Shown one piece after another: positions 43,189 to 53,400 of a stretch of 64,000 bases of DNA (positions within the stretch are counted from its first letter, which is position 1; every line of letters begins with the position of its first letter). The translations under genes were made by a program, and so were the position numbers. Under the pieces are notes generated by a model, which worked only from the letters and a program-made list of their open reading frames with translations, ran no database searches and was not told the DNA's origin. The stretch comes from Sphingobacteriales bacterium (GTDB lineage: Bacteria > Bacteroidota > Bacteroidia > Chitinophagales > LD1): positions 248,001 to 312,000 of the forward strand of contig JADFDM010000003.1 in the NCBI GenBank assembly GCA_018262795.1. The letters are read 5' to 3'.

Positions 43189-43954
43189 AGCTATCTATCA
43201 CCTCTTAGAAGCAAAGTATAAAGAGTTCAATACTTTGGCCTTTATTCCCGATGATCCGATTGGGGTGGTGCATCAGTTTCGGCAGAAACAGGATATAGAG
43301 ATCGCAGCATTTTTTACCGCAACTATTGCTTGGGGAAATAGAAAATCAATTATCACTTCCGCTAAGAGATTCGTAAACCTGATGGATAATGCCCCGCATG
43401 ATTTCATTCTGAATCACCAAGAAAAAGATTTGAAGCGATTTCTTGATTTTAAGCACCGAACGTTTAATGCCACCGATGCACTTTACTTTATTGAATTCTT
43501 TAAACAGCATTATAAGAAACATGAATCGCTCGAAGCAGCATTTTTTCAATCTGAAACCAAAGATTCGCAATTCGAAATTCTCTCCAACTTTCATCATTAC
43601 TTTTTCTCTTTTGAAGACGCGCCTTTCCGAACTCGAAAACATGTAGCCACTCCTCAGCGCGGCAGTACTTGCAAGCGCCTCAATATGTTTCTTCGATGGA
43701 TGGTGCGCAAGGACAAAAGCGGAGTAGATTTTGGTGTATGGAAGAAGATAAGGCCGGCTCAGCTTCTAATTCCGCTCGATGTGCATGTGGACAGAACCGC
43801 GCGCAAACTCGGCCTAATTAAACGGAAACAAACGGATTGGAAAGCAGTGGTTGAACTCACTGAAAATTTAAAGCAATTTGACCCAATAGATCCGGTGAAA
43901 TATGATTTTGCTTTGTTCGGATTGAGTGTTTTGGATAAAATGCAGATACCTTAG
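43169..43954 (+). CDS. TIGR02757/DUF2400 family protein
   Basis: About 261 residues from ATG 43169. Motifs of the family: FIPDDPIGVVHQF, TIAWGNRKSI, GSTCKRLNMFLRWMVRKD and PLDVHVDRTARKLGL near the C terminus. The fold is thought to be helix-hairpin-helix DNA glycosylase-like, but no activity is established. It overlaps PrsW by 20 bp. A role in DNA metabolism is an inference from fold resemblance. Confidence 0.88.
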   Translation: MKALQHEAIYHLLEAKYKEFNTLAFIPDDPIGVVHQFRQKQDIEIAAFFTATIAWGNRKSIITSAKRFVNLMDNAPHDFILNHQEKDLKRFLDFKHRTFNATDALYFIEFFKQHYKKHESLEAAFFQSETKDSQFEILSNFHHYFFSFEDAPFRTRKHVATPQRGSTCKRLNMFLRWMVRKDKSGVDFGVWKKIRPAQLLIPLDVHVDRTARKLGLIKRKQTDWKAVVELTENLKQFDPIDPVKYDFALFGLSVLDKMQIP

Positions 43955-43961
43955 TGGCTAA

Positions 43962-44288
43962 ATGGATATTCAGAAATCACTGTTAGCTGCTTTTGAGATT
44001 GACGAACAGTTTCTGCCGGTTACTACCCATCAAGATGAAAAGTTACGAGCTGTTCGCGAATTATTAATCCGCAGAATTGATGAGTTAATGCGCACCGACT
44101 TGGATAAATTGAAATGGATTTTATACCGCATTGATGTAAGTGAGAAAAAATTGAGTGAGCAACTGAGAATCTCAGAAGCAGATGCTGCCACGGTTATGGC
44201 AGATATGATTATTCAACGCCAACTTGAAAAAGCAGAAAGCCGTAAAAAATTTGGTGGTAACGAAAATGATTGGAATTTTGACGTATGA
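43962..44288 (+). CDS. Conserved-looking small protein of unknown function
   Basis: 108 residues, highly charged and helical, with no signal peptide or membrane segment. It begins 7 bp after the TIGR02757 gene and overlaps fumarylacetoacetase by 4 bp (ATGA), so it is a real translated gene. The middle (LDKLKWILYRIDVSEKKL, SEADAATVMADMIIQRQLEK) suggests two or three helices that could form a small coiled dimer. I do not recognise the family. Confidence 0.75.
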   Translation: MDIQKSLLAAFEIDEQFLPVTTHQDEKLRAVRELLIRRIDELMRTDLDKLKWILYRIDVSEKKLSEQLRISEADAATVMADMIIQRQLEKAESRKKFGGNENDWNFDV

Positions 44289-45562
44289 GCAAAGCAAATA
44301 ATCCCTCTTTAAAAAGTTGGGTAGAAGTAAAACCCGAAAGCGATTTCCCGATTCAAAATCTCCCGTTTGGAATTTTCAAAACGGCAGACAGCACTCCCCG
44401 GGTAGGAGTTGCCATAGGTGAATACATTCTCGATTTAAGTGTTTTAGCAAAGGCAAAACTATTCGATAAAGCGCCTTGGCCATTTGATATAACAGTGTTT
44501 GAGCAAAGGGAATTGAATCCGTTTATCTCTTTGGGGAAACCAATTACTACTGCCGTTCGCGAAATAATTTCAGATTTACTTCAAGCAGAAAATGCTGAAT
44601 TGCGCGACCATGCTGAATTAAAAACTGCGGCATTGATAAAACAGAACGAAGCGGAAATGCTCCTCCCGGTTCATATTCCCAACTACACCGATTTTTATTC
44701 CAGCCAAGAACATGCTACCAATGTGGGTATTATGTTTCGCGACCCGGCCAATGCCCTGCTGCCTAACTGGAAACACTTACCAGTGGGCTATCACGGTCGC
44801 GCTTCTTCGATTGTAGTTTCCGGCACTCCCATACATAGACCCAACGGGCAAACAAAAGCAAATGAAGCTCTATTTCCATCATTCGGCCCGTGTAGGCTTT
44901 TAGATTTTGAGTTGGAAATGGCATTCATCACCGGCCGGGCTACTGAATTAGGCACAAGCATTTCAACTGCGAAAGCCGATGAGTATATTTTTGGCTTAGT
45001 GCTGTTTAATGACTGGAGTGCTCGCGATATTCAAAAATGGGAATACGTTCCACTCGGTCCTTTTTTAGGAAAAAATTTCGGCTCCACCATTTCCCCCTGG
45101 ATAGTTACCCTCGAAGCACTCGAACCTTTCCGTGTTGACTCTCCTATGCAAGAACCGGAGGTGCTTCCTTACTTAAAATCTGAAGGCAAAAAAAATTACG
45201 ACATACAATTAGAGGTGGAGATTATTCCTGAAAATGGAAAGAGCAAAGTTGTGTCGCAGAGTAATTTTAAATACATGTATTGGAATATGGCGCAGCAACT
45301 GGCTCATCACACCGTAAACGGCTGCAATATCTGCGTAGGCGATTTATATGCCAGTGGCACTATTAGCGGACCCACCCCCGATAGTTACGGCTCTATGTTA
45401 GAAATTAGCTGGCAGGGCAAAAGACCCATTACTATGCCCGATGGAACAGAGCGGAAATTTATCTTAGATAATGATACCGTTGTGATGCGCGGACATTGTG
45501 AGAAAGATGGCGTGCGTATTGGTTTTGGAGAATGTTCAGGGAAAATTTTACCGGCTATATGA
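44285..45562 (+). CDS. fahA: Fumarylacetoacetase
   Basis: 425 residues, standard length. Active-site features: YTDFYSSQEHATNVG (metal Asp and catalytic His), FELEMAF (metal Glu pair), FNDWSARDIQKWEYVPLGPFLGKNF (metal Asp and Lys) and SGTISGPTPDSYGS. It hydrolyses fumarylacetoacetate to fumarate and acetoacetate, the last step of tyrosine/homogentisate breakdown. It overlaps its neighbours on both sides by 4 bp. The remaining pathway genes are not in this window. Confidence 0.94.
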   Translation: MSKANNPSLKSWVEVKPESDFPIQNLPFGIFKTADSTPRVGVAIGEYILDLSVLAKAKLFDKAPWPFDITVFEQRELNPFISLGKPITTAVREIISDLLQAENAELRDHAELKTAALIKQNEAEMLLPVHIPNYTDFYSSQEHATNVGIMFRDPANALLPNWKHLPVGYHGRASSIVVSGTPIHRPNGQTKANEALFPSFGPCRLLDFELEMAFITGRATELGTSISTAKADEYIFGLVLFNDWSARDIQKWEYVPLGPFLGKNFGSTISPWIVTLEALEPFRVDSPMQEPEVLPYLKSEGKKNYDIQLEVEIIPENGKSKVVSQSNFKYMYWNMAQQLAHHTVNGCNICVGDLYASGTISGPTPDSYGSMLEISWQGKRPITMPDGTERKFILDNDTVVMRGHCEKDGVRIGFGECSGKILPAI

Positions 45563-45840
45563 AACTATACTTACTGCTACTTCTCTTCCTCATTATGGCT
45601 GCCGGTGCATTCAGCATGTTTGAAATAGCTCATCACGCCTTAGGGTACGAGCATGACTTTGCCCCCGACAGCGCTACCACTCGATTAATCGCTGTAACCG
45701 TTTGGTTATTATTAATGATGATAATGGATGTGCTCTTACTCAACTACCGAGAAATTCCGTATCGAATTCTATGGATTACCTTCCTTACGCTGGGCATTTT
45801 AGCTCCCATTATATTTCTATATTTTACCTATGCGCTTTAA
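45559..45840 (+). CDS. Small three-helix membrane protein, unknown function
   Basis: 93 residues from ATG 45559, which overlaps the fahA stop (ATGA). Three hydrophobic helices (about residues 2-22, 43-64, 70-92) separated by a polar loop HHALGYEHDFAPDSATTR with several His and acidic residues. It overlaps the following flavin reductase by 11 bp. The family was not recognised; the tight coupling suggests a true gene of the operon. Confidence 0.7.
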   Translation: MKLYLLLLLFLIMAAGAFSMFEIAHHALGYEHDFAPDSATTRLIAVTVWLLLMMIMDVLLLNYREIPYRILWITFLTLGILAPIIFLYFTYAL

Positions 45841-46756
45841 ATCTTTAAATCCCTCAGAACTTACAATCCCTGTACTGCATGAGTATTTGCTGCATGCCAT
45901 AGCCCCTCGCCCCATTGCATTTGTTTCTACTGTTGATAAAGACGGAACCGTGAATCTGGCTCCGTTTTCCTTCTTTAATTGTTTTGGCTCCAATCCGCCC
46001 ACCTTAGTTTACTCCCCGGCAAGAAGTGGGAAAACGGGAGCTACTAAAAACACTCACGACAATGTGTTGGACGTGCCCGAATGTGTGGTGAATATTGCGC
46101 ATTATGGGATGCTATATCAAATGAATTTAGCCGCTCACATGTATGAAAAGGGAGTGAATGAATTTCTTAAATCGGGATTAACTCCGGTTGATTCCGTTAT
46201 GGTAAAGCCACCGCGTGTGGCAGAATGTTTTGTGCAATTTGAATGTGCTGTGAAGCAAGTGATAGAAACCGGTTCGGGAGGAGCTGCCGGCAACTTGGTG
46301 ATTTGTGAAGTGAAGATGATCCATGTAAACGAAAAGGTGTTGAACGAAAACGGAAGTATTGACCCTTTTAAAATGGATTACATCGCCCGCATGGGAAAGC
46401 AATACTGGTGCCGCGTAGGGAAGGAGAATATTATTTCTATTCCGGGTTTTAAAATGAGAAATGAAGTCGGTGTCGGATGGGATCAATTACCCGAAGGCAT
46501 CCGCCACTCAAAATATCTTTCAGGGAATGATATTGCACAAATTGCGGCTTGCCACTCGTTCCCTTCAAAGGAGGAATTGGAAGAAGTAGAGAAAGCCGAT
46601 TTCTACCTCGAACTCCTAAGAGAAAATAATTCGGATTTCACCTCGCTTGAAAAAGCAATTCACTTGCGAGCACAAACAGAAATTGAACGCGGCAGTTTGT
46701 CTTTAGCATTTCAGTTACTCATGTTGCTCGAACAAAAACGAGTCGCTATTCCATAG
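45830..46756 (+). CDS. Flavin reductase family protein
   Basis: 308 residues. The N-terminal two thirds match the FMN-binding split-barrel flavin reductase-like domain: AIAPRPIAFVSTVDKDG, NLAPFSFFNCFGSNPPTL, YSPARSGKTGATKNTHDN. The last about 60 residues are an extra helical extension (EELEEVEKADFYLELLREN). Members reduce or bind FMN for oxygenases; in Bacteroidota they often sit with aromatic amino-acid degradation genes, as here. It is last in the operon. Confidence 0.85.
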   Translation: MRFKSLNPSELTIPVLHEYLLHAIAPRPIAFVSTVDKDGTVNLAPFSFFNCFGSNPPTLVYSPARSGKTGATKNTHDNVLDVPECVVNIAHYGMLYQMNLAAHMYEKGVNEFLKSGLTPVDSVMVKPPRVAECFVQFECAVKQVIETGSGGAAGNLVICEVKMIHVNEKVLNENGSIDPFKMDYIARMGKQYWCRVGKENIISIPGFKMRNEVGVGWDQLPEGIRHSKYLSGNDIAQIAACHSFPSKEELEEVEKADFYLELLRENNSDFTSLEKAIHLRAQTEIERGSLSLAFQLLMLLEQKRVAIP

Positions 46757-47405
46757 AAATTCATTTCTGGTATTTGTCTGCTATCTCTCCTTTAGAATGA
46801 AAAATGTACTCTTTACGAAAGGAGCAATTGATATTTGGGAGCATCTCTATTTTAAGGAGTAACTACGGTTTAATGTGGAACTCATCTCTAGCCTTTTCTA
46901 TAAACCCCGAACCAAACCCGGCTAAGCCGGCATCGGTGTATAGGATACAGACCACATCGTGTGTGCACAGTTGTTCTTTTATCTGTCACTGATCAGCAGT
47001 GGTTCCTTTTGAAGAATTAAAATGCTCGAAGTAATACCAAAAGTGAACCTTGGAAAAGACTACCGGAGCTATATAATTATACATTTCAAAAAAGTAGTTG
47101 TCTGCAATAGTTAACAGCGATAGTTGAACCTTCCCATACCAAGCAATGGAATAAAATGGATAAGTAAGCGTATCACAAAAAAATTCAGTAATTAAATTTA
47201 GTCCATCTCCCGCATCGTAACCGCGACCGCGAGGATGAGAAGAAAACTGAATGGAATCAAGTGCCAAATCGGGCAGATCTTTCGCAGGGTTGCCTCCGCA
47301 GATCCCGCGAGGGAAGCAGTACTCGGCCGCAGATTCCTTTACCCCTCATAAAAAGAGAACTTGCGAACATGAAGGTATGGTAAGTCCATTCAAAGAGGGG
47401 AAATA
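46757..47405 (-). pseudogene. Gene-poor stretch with a possible decayed minus-strand ORF
   Basis: No intact gene is convincing in these 650 bp. On the minus strand one frame is open from about 47344 (no start codon until CTT/ATG-poor DNA; first possible start at 47267) to TGA 46986-46988. It then continues in the same frame for another about 38 codons to a TAG near 46862. The reading contains aromatic and serine-rich segments (YGKVQLSLLTIADNYFFEM) that could be the remnant of an exported protein. It may equally be chance; no family was recognised. Confidence 0.25.
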
Positions 47406-47708
47406 CTATACTTCTTTCAGCAAGGTGCGGAAAGCCTGAAATTTTCCGGGAAATAGATCCATGCCTTCTTTCTGTAATCGGGCAGCGTGATGTTCCTTGT
47501 AGTTAAAATAGTCGCTCATGCTGTTGGCAAAATACTGTATAGCATACGAAATGCCATCGCTCGTATCTTCTTCCAATAGACGATAGATTTTGCAGTCGGT
47601 GAAGCAGCCCGTTTCAAGTACTCGCTGAATATGTTCTTCCTGCAACCACTTCAGCCATAGGTCGTGAAATTCAAGATCCACCTTTACTGTTACGTTGTAT
47701 ATAATCAT
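47406..47708 (-). CDS. DUF4286 family protein
   Basis: 100 residues, cytoplasmic, ferredoxin-like layout: first strand MIIYNVTVKVD, helix HDLWLKWLQEEHI, strand FTDCKIYRLLEE and a second half YFNYKEHHAARLQKEGMDLFPGKFQAFRTLL. This matches DUF4286, a dimeric alpha+beta-barrel-like family restricted mainly to Bacteroidota, of unknown function. It starts 3 bp after the TPR gene, so it is co-transcribed with it. Confidence 0.88.
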   Translation of the reverse strand: MIIYNVTVKVDLEFHDLWLKWLQEEHIQRVLETGCFTDCKIYRLLEEDTSDGISYAIQYFANSMSDYFNYKEHHAARLQKEGMDLFPGKFQAFRTLLKEV

Positions 47709-47711
47709 GGG

Positions 47712-49529
47712 CTACTCGGCAATTTTATCACCTCTCAAAATCCGGTATCGCTTTCGGGCTTCAATCACTAACAGCGAACTATCGTAATCGGTAATAATGG
47801 TTTTGTAAAGTTCCATTGCCTTTTCTTTATCGTGAAGATGATCTTCATTGATCTGTGCCAAGAGGAAGGTAGCATCGTCTCCCTTCAAATCTTCCTTGTA
47901 GTTTTTCATGATGTCCTCCAGCAAAGGGATCGCCTTCTCAAAATCTTTGCGCTTTACGTAAATCTGTGCTTTGGTATATTCAATATCGTCAGAAAGTGCA
48001 TGACCCGGGAAAAGACGGAGAATAGAATCTAAAGTGCCGAGTGCTTCATCATCTCTATTTTGAAACAGCAGCAGTTCAGCTCTGGCATACATGGCCATTG
48101 CATCGGCAGAAGTATCTAAGCCGAGATTATCAATGATAAAAACAGAAAGATCAATCGCATCATTGCTGATCAGCTCGCTGGTAGAACCTTTCAATGCATC
48201 TAACTGCGTTTGTGCCCACTCAAAATCACCTCGGTAATAGGCTAATTTGGCATTGCGGAAACGCGCCTCCTCCCCCAAGGGAGAATCCTTTTCGTCTTTA
48301 TCCACCTGCGAATACAACAAAGTGCTTTCCCACACATCGCCATCTATCAGGTAAAAATCACCCAACGAAAGTTTGGTTTGGTTTTTCAGTGGTTGTGGCA
48401 CTCCGGGCATATTAATAATTTGCAAGCACAGTGTTTCCGCTTCCTTTAAATCGTGCAGATAAAAACCTTCGAGGTCAGCTAATTCTTTCATGCTTTGTGC
48501 TGTGCGAAAACTTCCTCCGTTGTCGTTGATAAAAGAGAGATAATCATTTTTTAACCCCAGCAAATCTTCTTTTGTATAGTTCAGATTTTTTGAAATTTTT
48601 TCTTTGCGACAATTCAATAGTTCGGTGCGCGCCTGAAAATAAAGTTCGCCATCTTTACCTTTCGCAACCACATATTCATATCCTGAAATTGCATCATCGT
48701 AATACCCCTCCGTCAGTGCCATGCGCGCAATGTTCAGCACCCGATAGCCGTTCTCCCCCTTGCGCTTATCCAATGCTTTCATCTGCACCAAGGCTCCTTC
48801 AAAATCTTTGTTCTGAATATAAATCCAAGTGAGCAGGTCAATATAATCTTCGTTGTTGGGAGCGCGCTGCACTTTGCCATACAGTTGCGTTTCCATCTCT
48901 GCCAATAGTTTCTCCTCATTGGCAGAACTTTGAATAATGTTTTTGACGGATTGCACTTTCTGCGGATACATGTCGAGATAGCCGAGAAAATACTTTACAC
49001 TGTTGGAAATATCGCCCTTGTTCATATAGGCATTGGCCAATTCTAAATTGAAGTACGAATTGCCCGGCAGCGCTTTATTCCCTTTTTCGTACACGGCAAT
49101 CACATAGTCGTATAAGCGGTAAGTTTCAAAAGCTCCGGCTAAACTACGGATAGAAATTTCGTTGGGCTTTAACTCTTTCAGCGCTTTTTCGTACTGGTCT
49201 TTAGCTTTATTTAAATCCGGAACTTGTGAATACGCATAGCCGAGGTCAATGATATATTGCGGTAGTCCGTCCGATTTTTTGATTTGCTTTTTGACTACTT
49301 TTTCTAAGTCATCAAACTTCTTCAGCGTGAGCAGGCATTTATACAATGGAGTATAAAACTTTGGGTCAAAATTATTTTTCTCCCAAAGGCTCTGAAACAA
49401 ATCGGCTGCCTTGTCAAACTCTCCATTCTTGAGATAGCTATCTGCCAAGGTTTCATCTCGACCCGGCTGCGCATGTAGCGCAGGGAGAGCAGAAAAGAAG
49501 GTGACCAAAAGAATAAGTAGCCGTTTCAT
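47712..49529 (-). CDS. Exported tetratricopeptide repeat protein
   Basis: 605 residues with a signal peptide (LLILLVTFFSALPALHA, cleavage before QPG). The rest is a continuous TPR array; clear repeats include ADSYLKNGEFDKAADLFQSL, NAYMNKGDISNSVKYFLGYL and AQIYVKRKDFEKAIPLLEDI. The C-terminal part resembles YbgF/CpoB-type repeats (DDATFLLAQINEDHLHDKEKAMELY). It probably acts as a periplasmic scaffold. It lies downstream of the sprA-gcvH-vanZ block and upstream of DUF4286, with 40- and 3-bp gaps. Confidence 0.85.
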   Translation of the reverse strand: MKRLLILLVTFFSALPALHAQPGRDETLADSYLKNGEFDKAADLFQSLWEKNNFDPKFYTPLYKCLLTLKKFDDLEKVVKKQIKKSDGLPQYIIDLGYAYSQVPDLNKAKDQYEKALKELKPNEISIRSLAGAFETYRLYDYVIAVYEKGNKALPGNSYFNLELANAYMNKGDISNSVKYFLGYLDMYPQKVQSVKNIIQSSANEEKLLAEMETQLYGKVQRAPNNEDYIDLLTWIYIQNKDFEGALVQMKALDKRKGENGYRVLNIARMALTEGYYDDAISGYEYVVAKGKDGELYFQARTELLNCRKEKISKNLNYTKEDLLGLKNDYLSFINDNGGSFRTAQSMKELADLEGFYLHDLKEAETLCLQIINMPGVPQPLKNQTKLSLGDFYLIDGDVWESTLLYSQVDKDEKDSPLGEEARFRNAKLAYYRGDFEWAQTQLDALKGSTSELISNDAIDLSVFIIDNLGLDTSADAMAMYARAELLLFQNRDDEALGTLDSILRLFPGHALSDDIEYTKAQIYVKRKDFEKAIPLLEDIMKNYKEDLKGDDATFLLAQINEDHLHDKEKAMELYKTIITDYDSSLLVIEARKRYRILRGDKIAE

Positions 49530-49569
49530 GGAAAGTGAAAATAGATGAACTTGCGGAAATAGGATGCCA

Positions 49570-49938
49570 TTAAGGGAATAGTTTCACACTAATTAGACAG
49601 GCGGCCACTGCCCCACCGGTATTGGTTAGTGCATCCAATAAATCAAATTGACGATCGGCTGTTAGTGTGCCCTGTAAAACTTCAATGAGCAAACCGTACA
49701 CCGCAGCTATCATAATAATTTTGAGCGCGCTGTGCAAATGCAGGGAAGCAAAGCGGCTTTGCCGCTTCCATCCCAAATACATCAGGATGGCAAGAATGAA
49801 ATAGAACGTGAAATGTACTATTTTGTCAAAATGCGGAATGACAATTCCCGGAAGGTCGCTGCCAGGTATCAGGCACAATATCAAAATAAAAGCCGCCCAC
49901 AAAAGGGACGGCCAGTTATATTTCAGAAAATTATTCAC
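49570..49938 (-). CDS. VanZ family membrane protein
   Basis: 122 residues with four helices. The family motif is seen as PHFDKIVHFTFYFILAILMY and YGLLIEVLQGTLTADRQFDLLDALTNTGGAVAA (DxxDxxxNxxG-type end). VanZ proteins are small membrane proteins, one of which confers teicoplanin resistance; most have unknown roles. The gene follows gcvH by 33 bp, a gene order seen repeatedly in Bacteroidota next to sprA. Confidence 0.9.
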   Translation of the reverse strand: MNNFLKYNWPSLLWAAFILILCLIPGSDLPGIVIPHFDKIVHFTFYFILAILMYLGWKRQSRFASLHLHSALKIIMIAAVYGLLIEVLQGTLTADRQFDLLDALTNTGGAVAACLISVKLFP

Positions 49939-49971
49939 GTATCCATCTTCCCTTTGAGGACAGGGTGCTGA

Positions 49972-50352
49972 CTATTGACCGACAAGCGCTTTATATGCCT
50001 CTGCATCCATCAGCGTATCTAACTCCGAAGGATCCGTCAACTCTACTTTAATCATCCATCCGGTGCCATAAGGATCGGTATTTACCGATTCGGGAGCATC
50101 GTTTAAGGCTTCATTTTTGCCGGAGACTTTTGCGCTCACCGGCATAAACAAATCGCTCACCGTCTTCACTGCTTCTACCGTTCCGAAAACAGCATCTTTA
50201 GCAATCGTTTGACCTACCGTTTCAATTTCTACATACACAATATCACCCAATTCTTTTTGCGCAAACTCGGTGATACCGATCGTGGCGGTGTTCCCTTCAA
50301 CCCGAATCCATTCGTGCTCTTTACTGTACTTTAAATCTGATGGAAAATTCAT
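49972..50352 (-). CDS. gcvH: Glycine cleavage system H protein
   Basis: 126 residues, standard length. The lipoylated lysine is Lys63 in [18 protein letters not shown], and the N terminus [12 protein letters not shown] is the family signature. It shuttles the aminomethyl group between the P, T and L proteins of glycine cleavage; none of their genes is nearby. It is located directly after sprA, the usual arrangement in Bacteroidota, which reflects conserved synteny more than shared function. CGAAAGTA at 50373-50380 (minus-strand TACTTTCG) is a possible internal -7 box. Confidence 0.96.
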   Translation of the reverse strand: MNFPSDLKYSKEHEWIRVEGNTATIGITEFAQKELGDIVYVEIETVGQTIAKDAVFGTVEAVKTVSDLFMPVSAKVSGKNEALNDAPESVNTDPYGTGWMIKVELTDPSELDTLMDAEAYKALVGQ

Positions 50353-50418
50353 GTTTGTTTTGTTTAGTGAAGCGAAAGTAATTTTTCATTCCTCATTGCA
50401 CAATGAACTTTGCTGTTT

Positions 50419-53400
50419 TTAATCGGCTAATGAGAACCGCAAGGTAATTCCTCCTTTGGTATTGGTAGTAGGGAACCCTGTAGAAATTTTCGGAATGGTG
50501 CGCGTCTGATCAAAGAACAGACGAATGCTCAGTCGCTTGCTGATGATGTAATCAATGCTCGGTTGTATGGCAATGGTTTTAGCGCCTTGCGTAATCTGCG
50601 GTTGCGATTCATCAATCCGGTGGTTCACCGTAATATTATCGCGATAGCTAAAATCAAAGCGGAAACTCAGGTCATTGTCCAAGCGTATTTTTCGACCTTT
50701 AATTTTGATAGGTAGTTTTAGTCCGCGAATTTTATAGCCGGCACCAATCGTAAATTGCTCCGACTTCATTTCTACCATCTGATAGTCGGCAAAGTTCATG
50801 GTTAGCGTTCGGCTTTTCTTGTAATCAAACTTGGCGGTGATGTTGTTTTTGAAAGTCATATCCACGCCAATCAGCGGAGAAAGTTGCTCGTTCAGTACAA
50901 TGCTCGGCATGTTATAAAGCTGATAGTAGTTGCCGTTCAGCGTATCTTTTTTACTGGAATTAAATGGTGTGCCATCTCCTTTATAATCCAAATTTGTTTG
51001 GAAACTATTTACCGTTAAGGTAGAGTTATAGCCGTGTGTAATAGTAAAGTTGGTAAATATCTTTTGCGCCCATTTAAACTTCGTGAGACCATTGTAAGAA
51101 ATACGCCAGTTGGGCAAAGGGAAAGCCTTAAACGGATTCAGTCCCACTTTATTCGGGTCAGAGTTAGTGTATGCCGCTAAGAATGCCGGAATGAGCACAT
51201 CCTGCGATTTGGGGCCGTAGCCATCGGCATAAGCAGCATTGTAGGTAGTGTCGCTTGGATTAAAATACGGAGAGCCATCATTGTTATTCGGATTTGCCAA
51301 GCCTAATCGCTTAGAAATAATCGAACGGTTCGCCTCAAAGTTTTTATAGGTTTCTGAATATCCTTTCGCATCAATCTTTTTGAAGAGTGTTTTTATTGGC
51401 AAATAAGAAATACTGTACGAACCCGCATCTACCGGATTAAGGTGTGCAAAACCATAATTGCCATTATCGTCTGCTACATACTTAAAGAACTGCGAGTGGT
51501 TGGTACTCTTATCCATGAAAAAGTTCAAATCAATTTTCAAGTCGGTCCAAGGTTCTACGGTGGCGGTCACATCTAATCGCTGCGAACGAGTTTGCATAAA
51601 TTTTTGATTGAGCAAAGTGTCGTTGCTTATCCAACCTTTGGTGGCAGCTTCATCTAACCAATGGTCACGGGTAATAGCATCCACTCCATTCCAGAATCTA
51701 TCACCGGGTTGCCAACCAAAACCGAAGTCATAGCCGGGGGCATTCTTTAGGCTTTTGTGCTTTGTAAAATTATTGCTGTACACCTGATTCCCTATAATTT
51801 GCGAATAGCCTTCAAAGCCCGGCAAGGTGGTGGACTTATTCTCCTTATACTCTACCGAAACTCGTTTCAGTGCCAGCAGTGGACGCAACAGTATAGAGAT
51901 ACCCGGATTAGAAGGTGCTTGCTTATTGGCAAAATCCCGCTTCTTCAGTTTCAACATTTTTCGGTTGTTCTTCAGCTCTTTTTTCAGGCGCACTACTTCT
52001 GCATCTTGTTTGGCTTTCTTCAGATTATCGTGCAGCGTCTTTCCTTTTTGCACTAAAGCATTCTCCTCCTCCTTCGCTTTCTTCTTATTTTCTTTGCTAT
52101 CCGCTTTTGCCTTTTCCTTCTTCTTATCTCCAATCAGGCCTTTATTTTTTGTTATTTCTCCTTTGGCTCGCGCTATGCCTGCTTCCTTTTTGTGCTGGTA
52201 AACGGTATCGGTTTTCGCTTGTTCTTTCGCTGCCTTCAATTGCTCTTTTAACTGCGCTCGCTTTTCTTTCAGTTTATCCATTTCACCTTGTATGCGCTCT
52301 CTCGCTTTTTTAACCGCGTCTCGTTTGTTGTCGTTAGCTTTTTTATCACCGGCACTTGGGTTTGGAGAATCATACGTTCGAAGGAAAGGCACTTTTTGGT
52401 ACAATTTCTTGAAGTTGAAATCTACCTTGGCGCGGTCGTTCTGTGTGTTGTTGATAATGTTGCCCAATGTGTTTTGACGCAAGGTAGTGCTTCCCGAATC
52501 GAGCTGCCAAGGCAAGGCCGTCCAAGAATAGGAGGACGCATAACCCACGTTTGCACTGATGAAATCGAATATCGGTAATTTGTTGATCGGGATATTGTAG
52601 TTCACAGCAAGGCTCTGGTTATAGTTGGTATTGCGACCGCCTTGCCACACATTTCCCCACACTTCTTGCTTCTTCGCCTTTGTATCTATGTGCCCATCAG
52701 GCTCATCTATCCGCGAATTGTTAGTGGCATTGTAATCAATACTAAGCGATCGGAAAGGGTTATACTTAAACGCGTACGTTCGTGTCCATCTAAAGTTTTT
52801 ACTGTAAGTAGTGGGAAGGTTAAAGTCCACATCTCCCAAGGGTCTCAACTTTATTTCTGTAAACTCCCGATTCCATTCGGAGGTAAAGGCCAAGGTGGAT
52901 GGATATGGATTAAAACTGAAGTCTTTGATAATATCTAACCATTTTGTTTTGGCCTTTATCAATTTCTTAAACGGTGCAAAGTCTTTGGTTTGCGGAGCAA
53001 AACTCCAGCCTACTAATCCGAGCCAGTTTTTCTTTGAGTTCTTTTCAATGAAAGGATCGGTGAACAATACTTCGTTGTACGAATAGGTGAAATTGAAATT
53101 ACCCGGATCATAAATATGCGGTCGCTTTGCCTTGGTTTGTGGCACAATTCGCACGTTGGAGAAATTGTACCCTCTTCGGGTATTGATGGTCTGTATTTGC
53201 CGCAGATATACTCTGGAGGAGTCTTTGCCTTCCGTAGTGCGCAAGCCTTGAACCATTTCTTTGGTAGGAATATCGAATTGGTATGGGTCAAACTCCGGGG
53301 TACTGAAATCCTGCGAATAGGCTCCATAAAACGGAATGCGAATACCGGCTTTTTCGGGCAGAAATTTCCCCAGTTCAATATTAGAGGAGAAATCATACTG

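Noticed and set aside
51757-52313. Long plus-strand frames opposite sprA (Phe/Leu/Ser-rich)
   Set aside because: They are the antisense of the Lys/Glu-rich coiled-coil insert (AAG/GAA codons read backwards as CTT/TTC), with no independent start signals.
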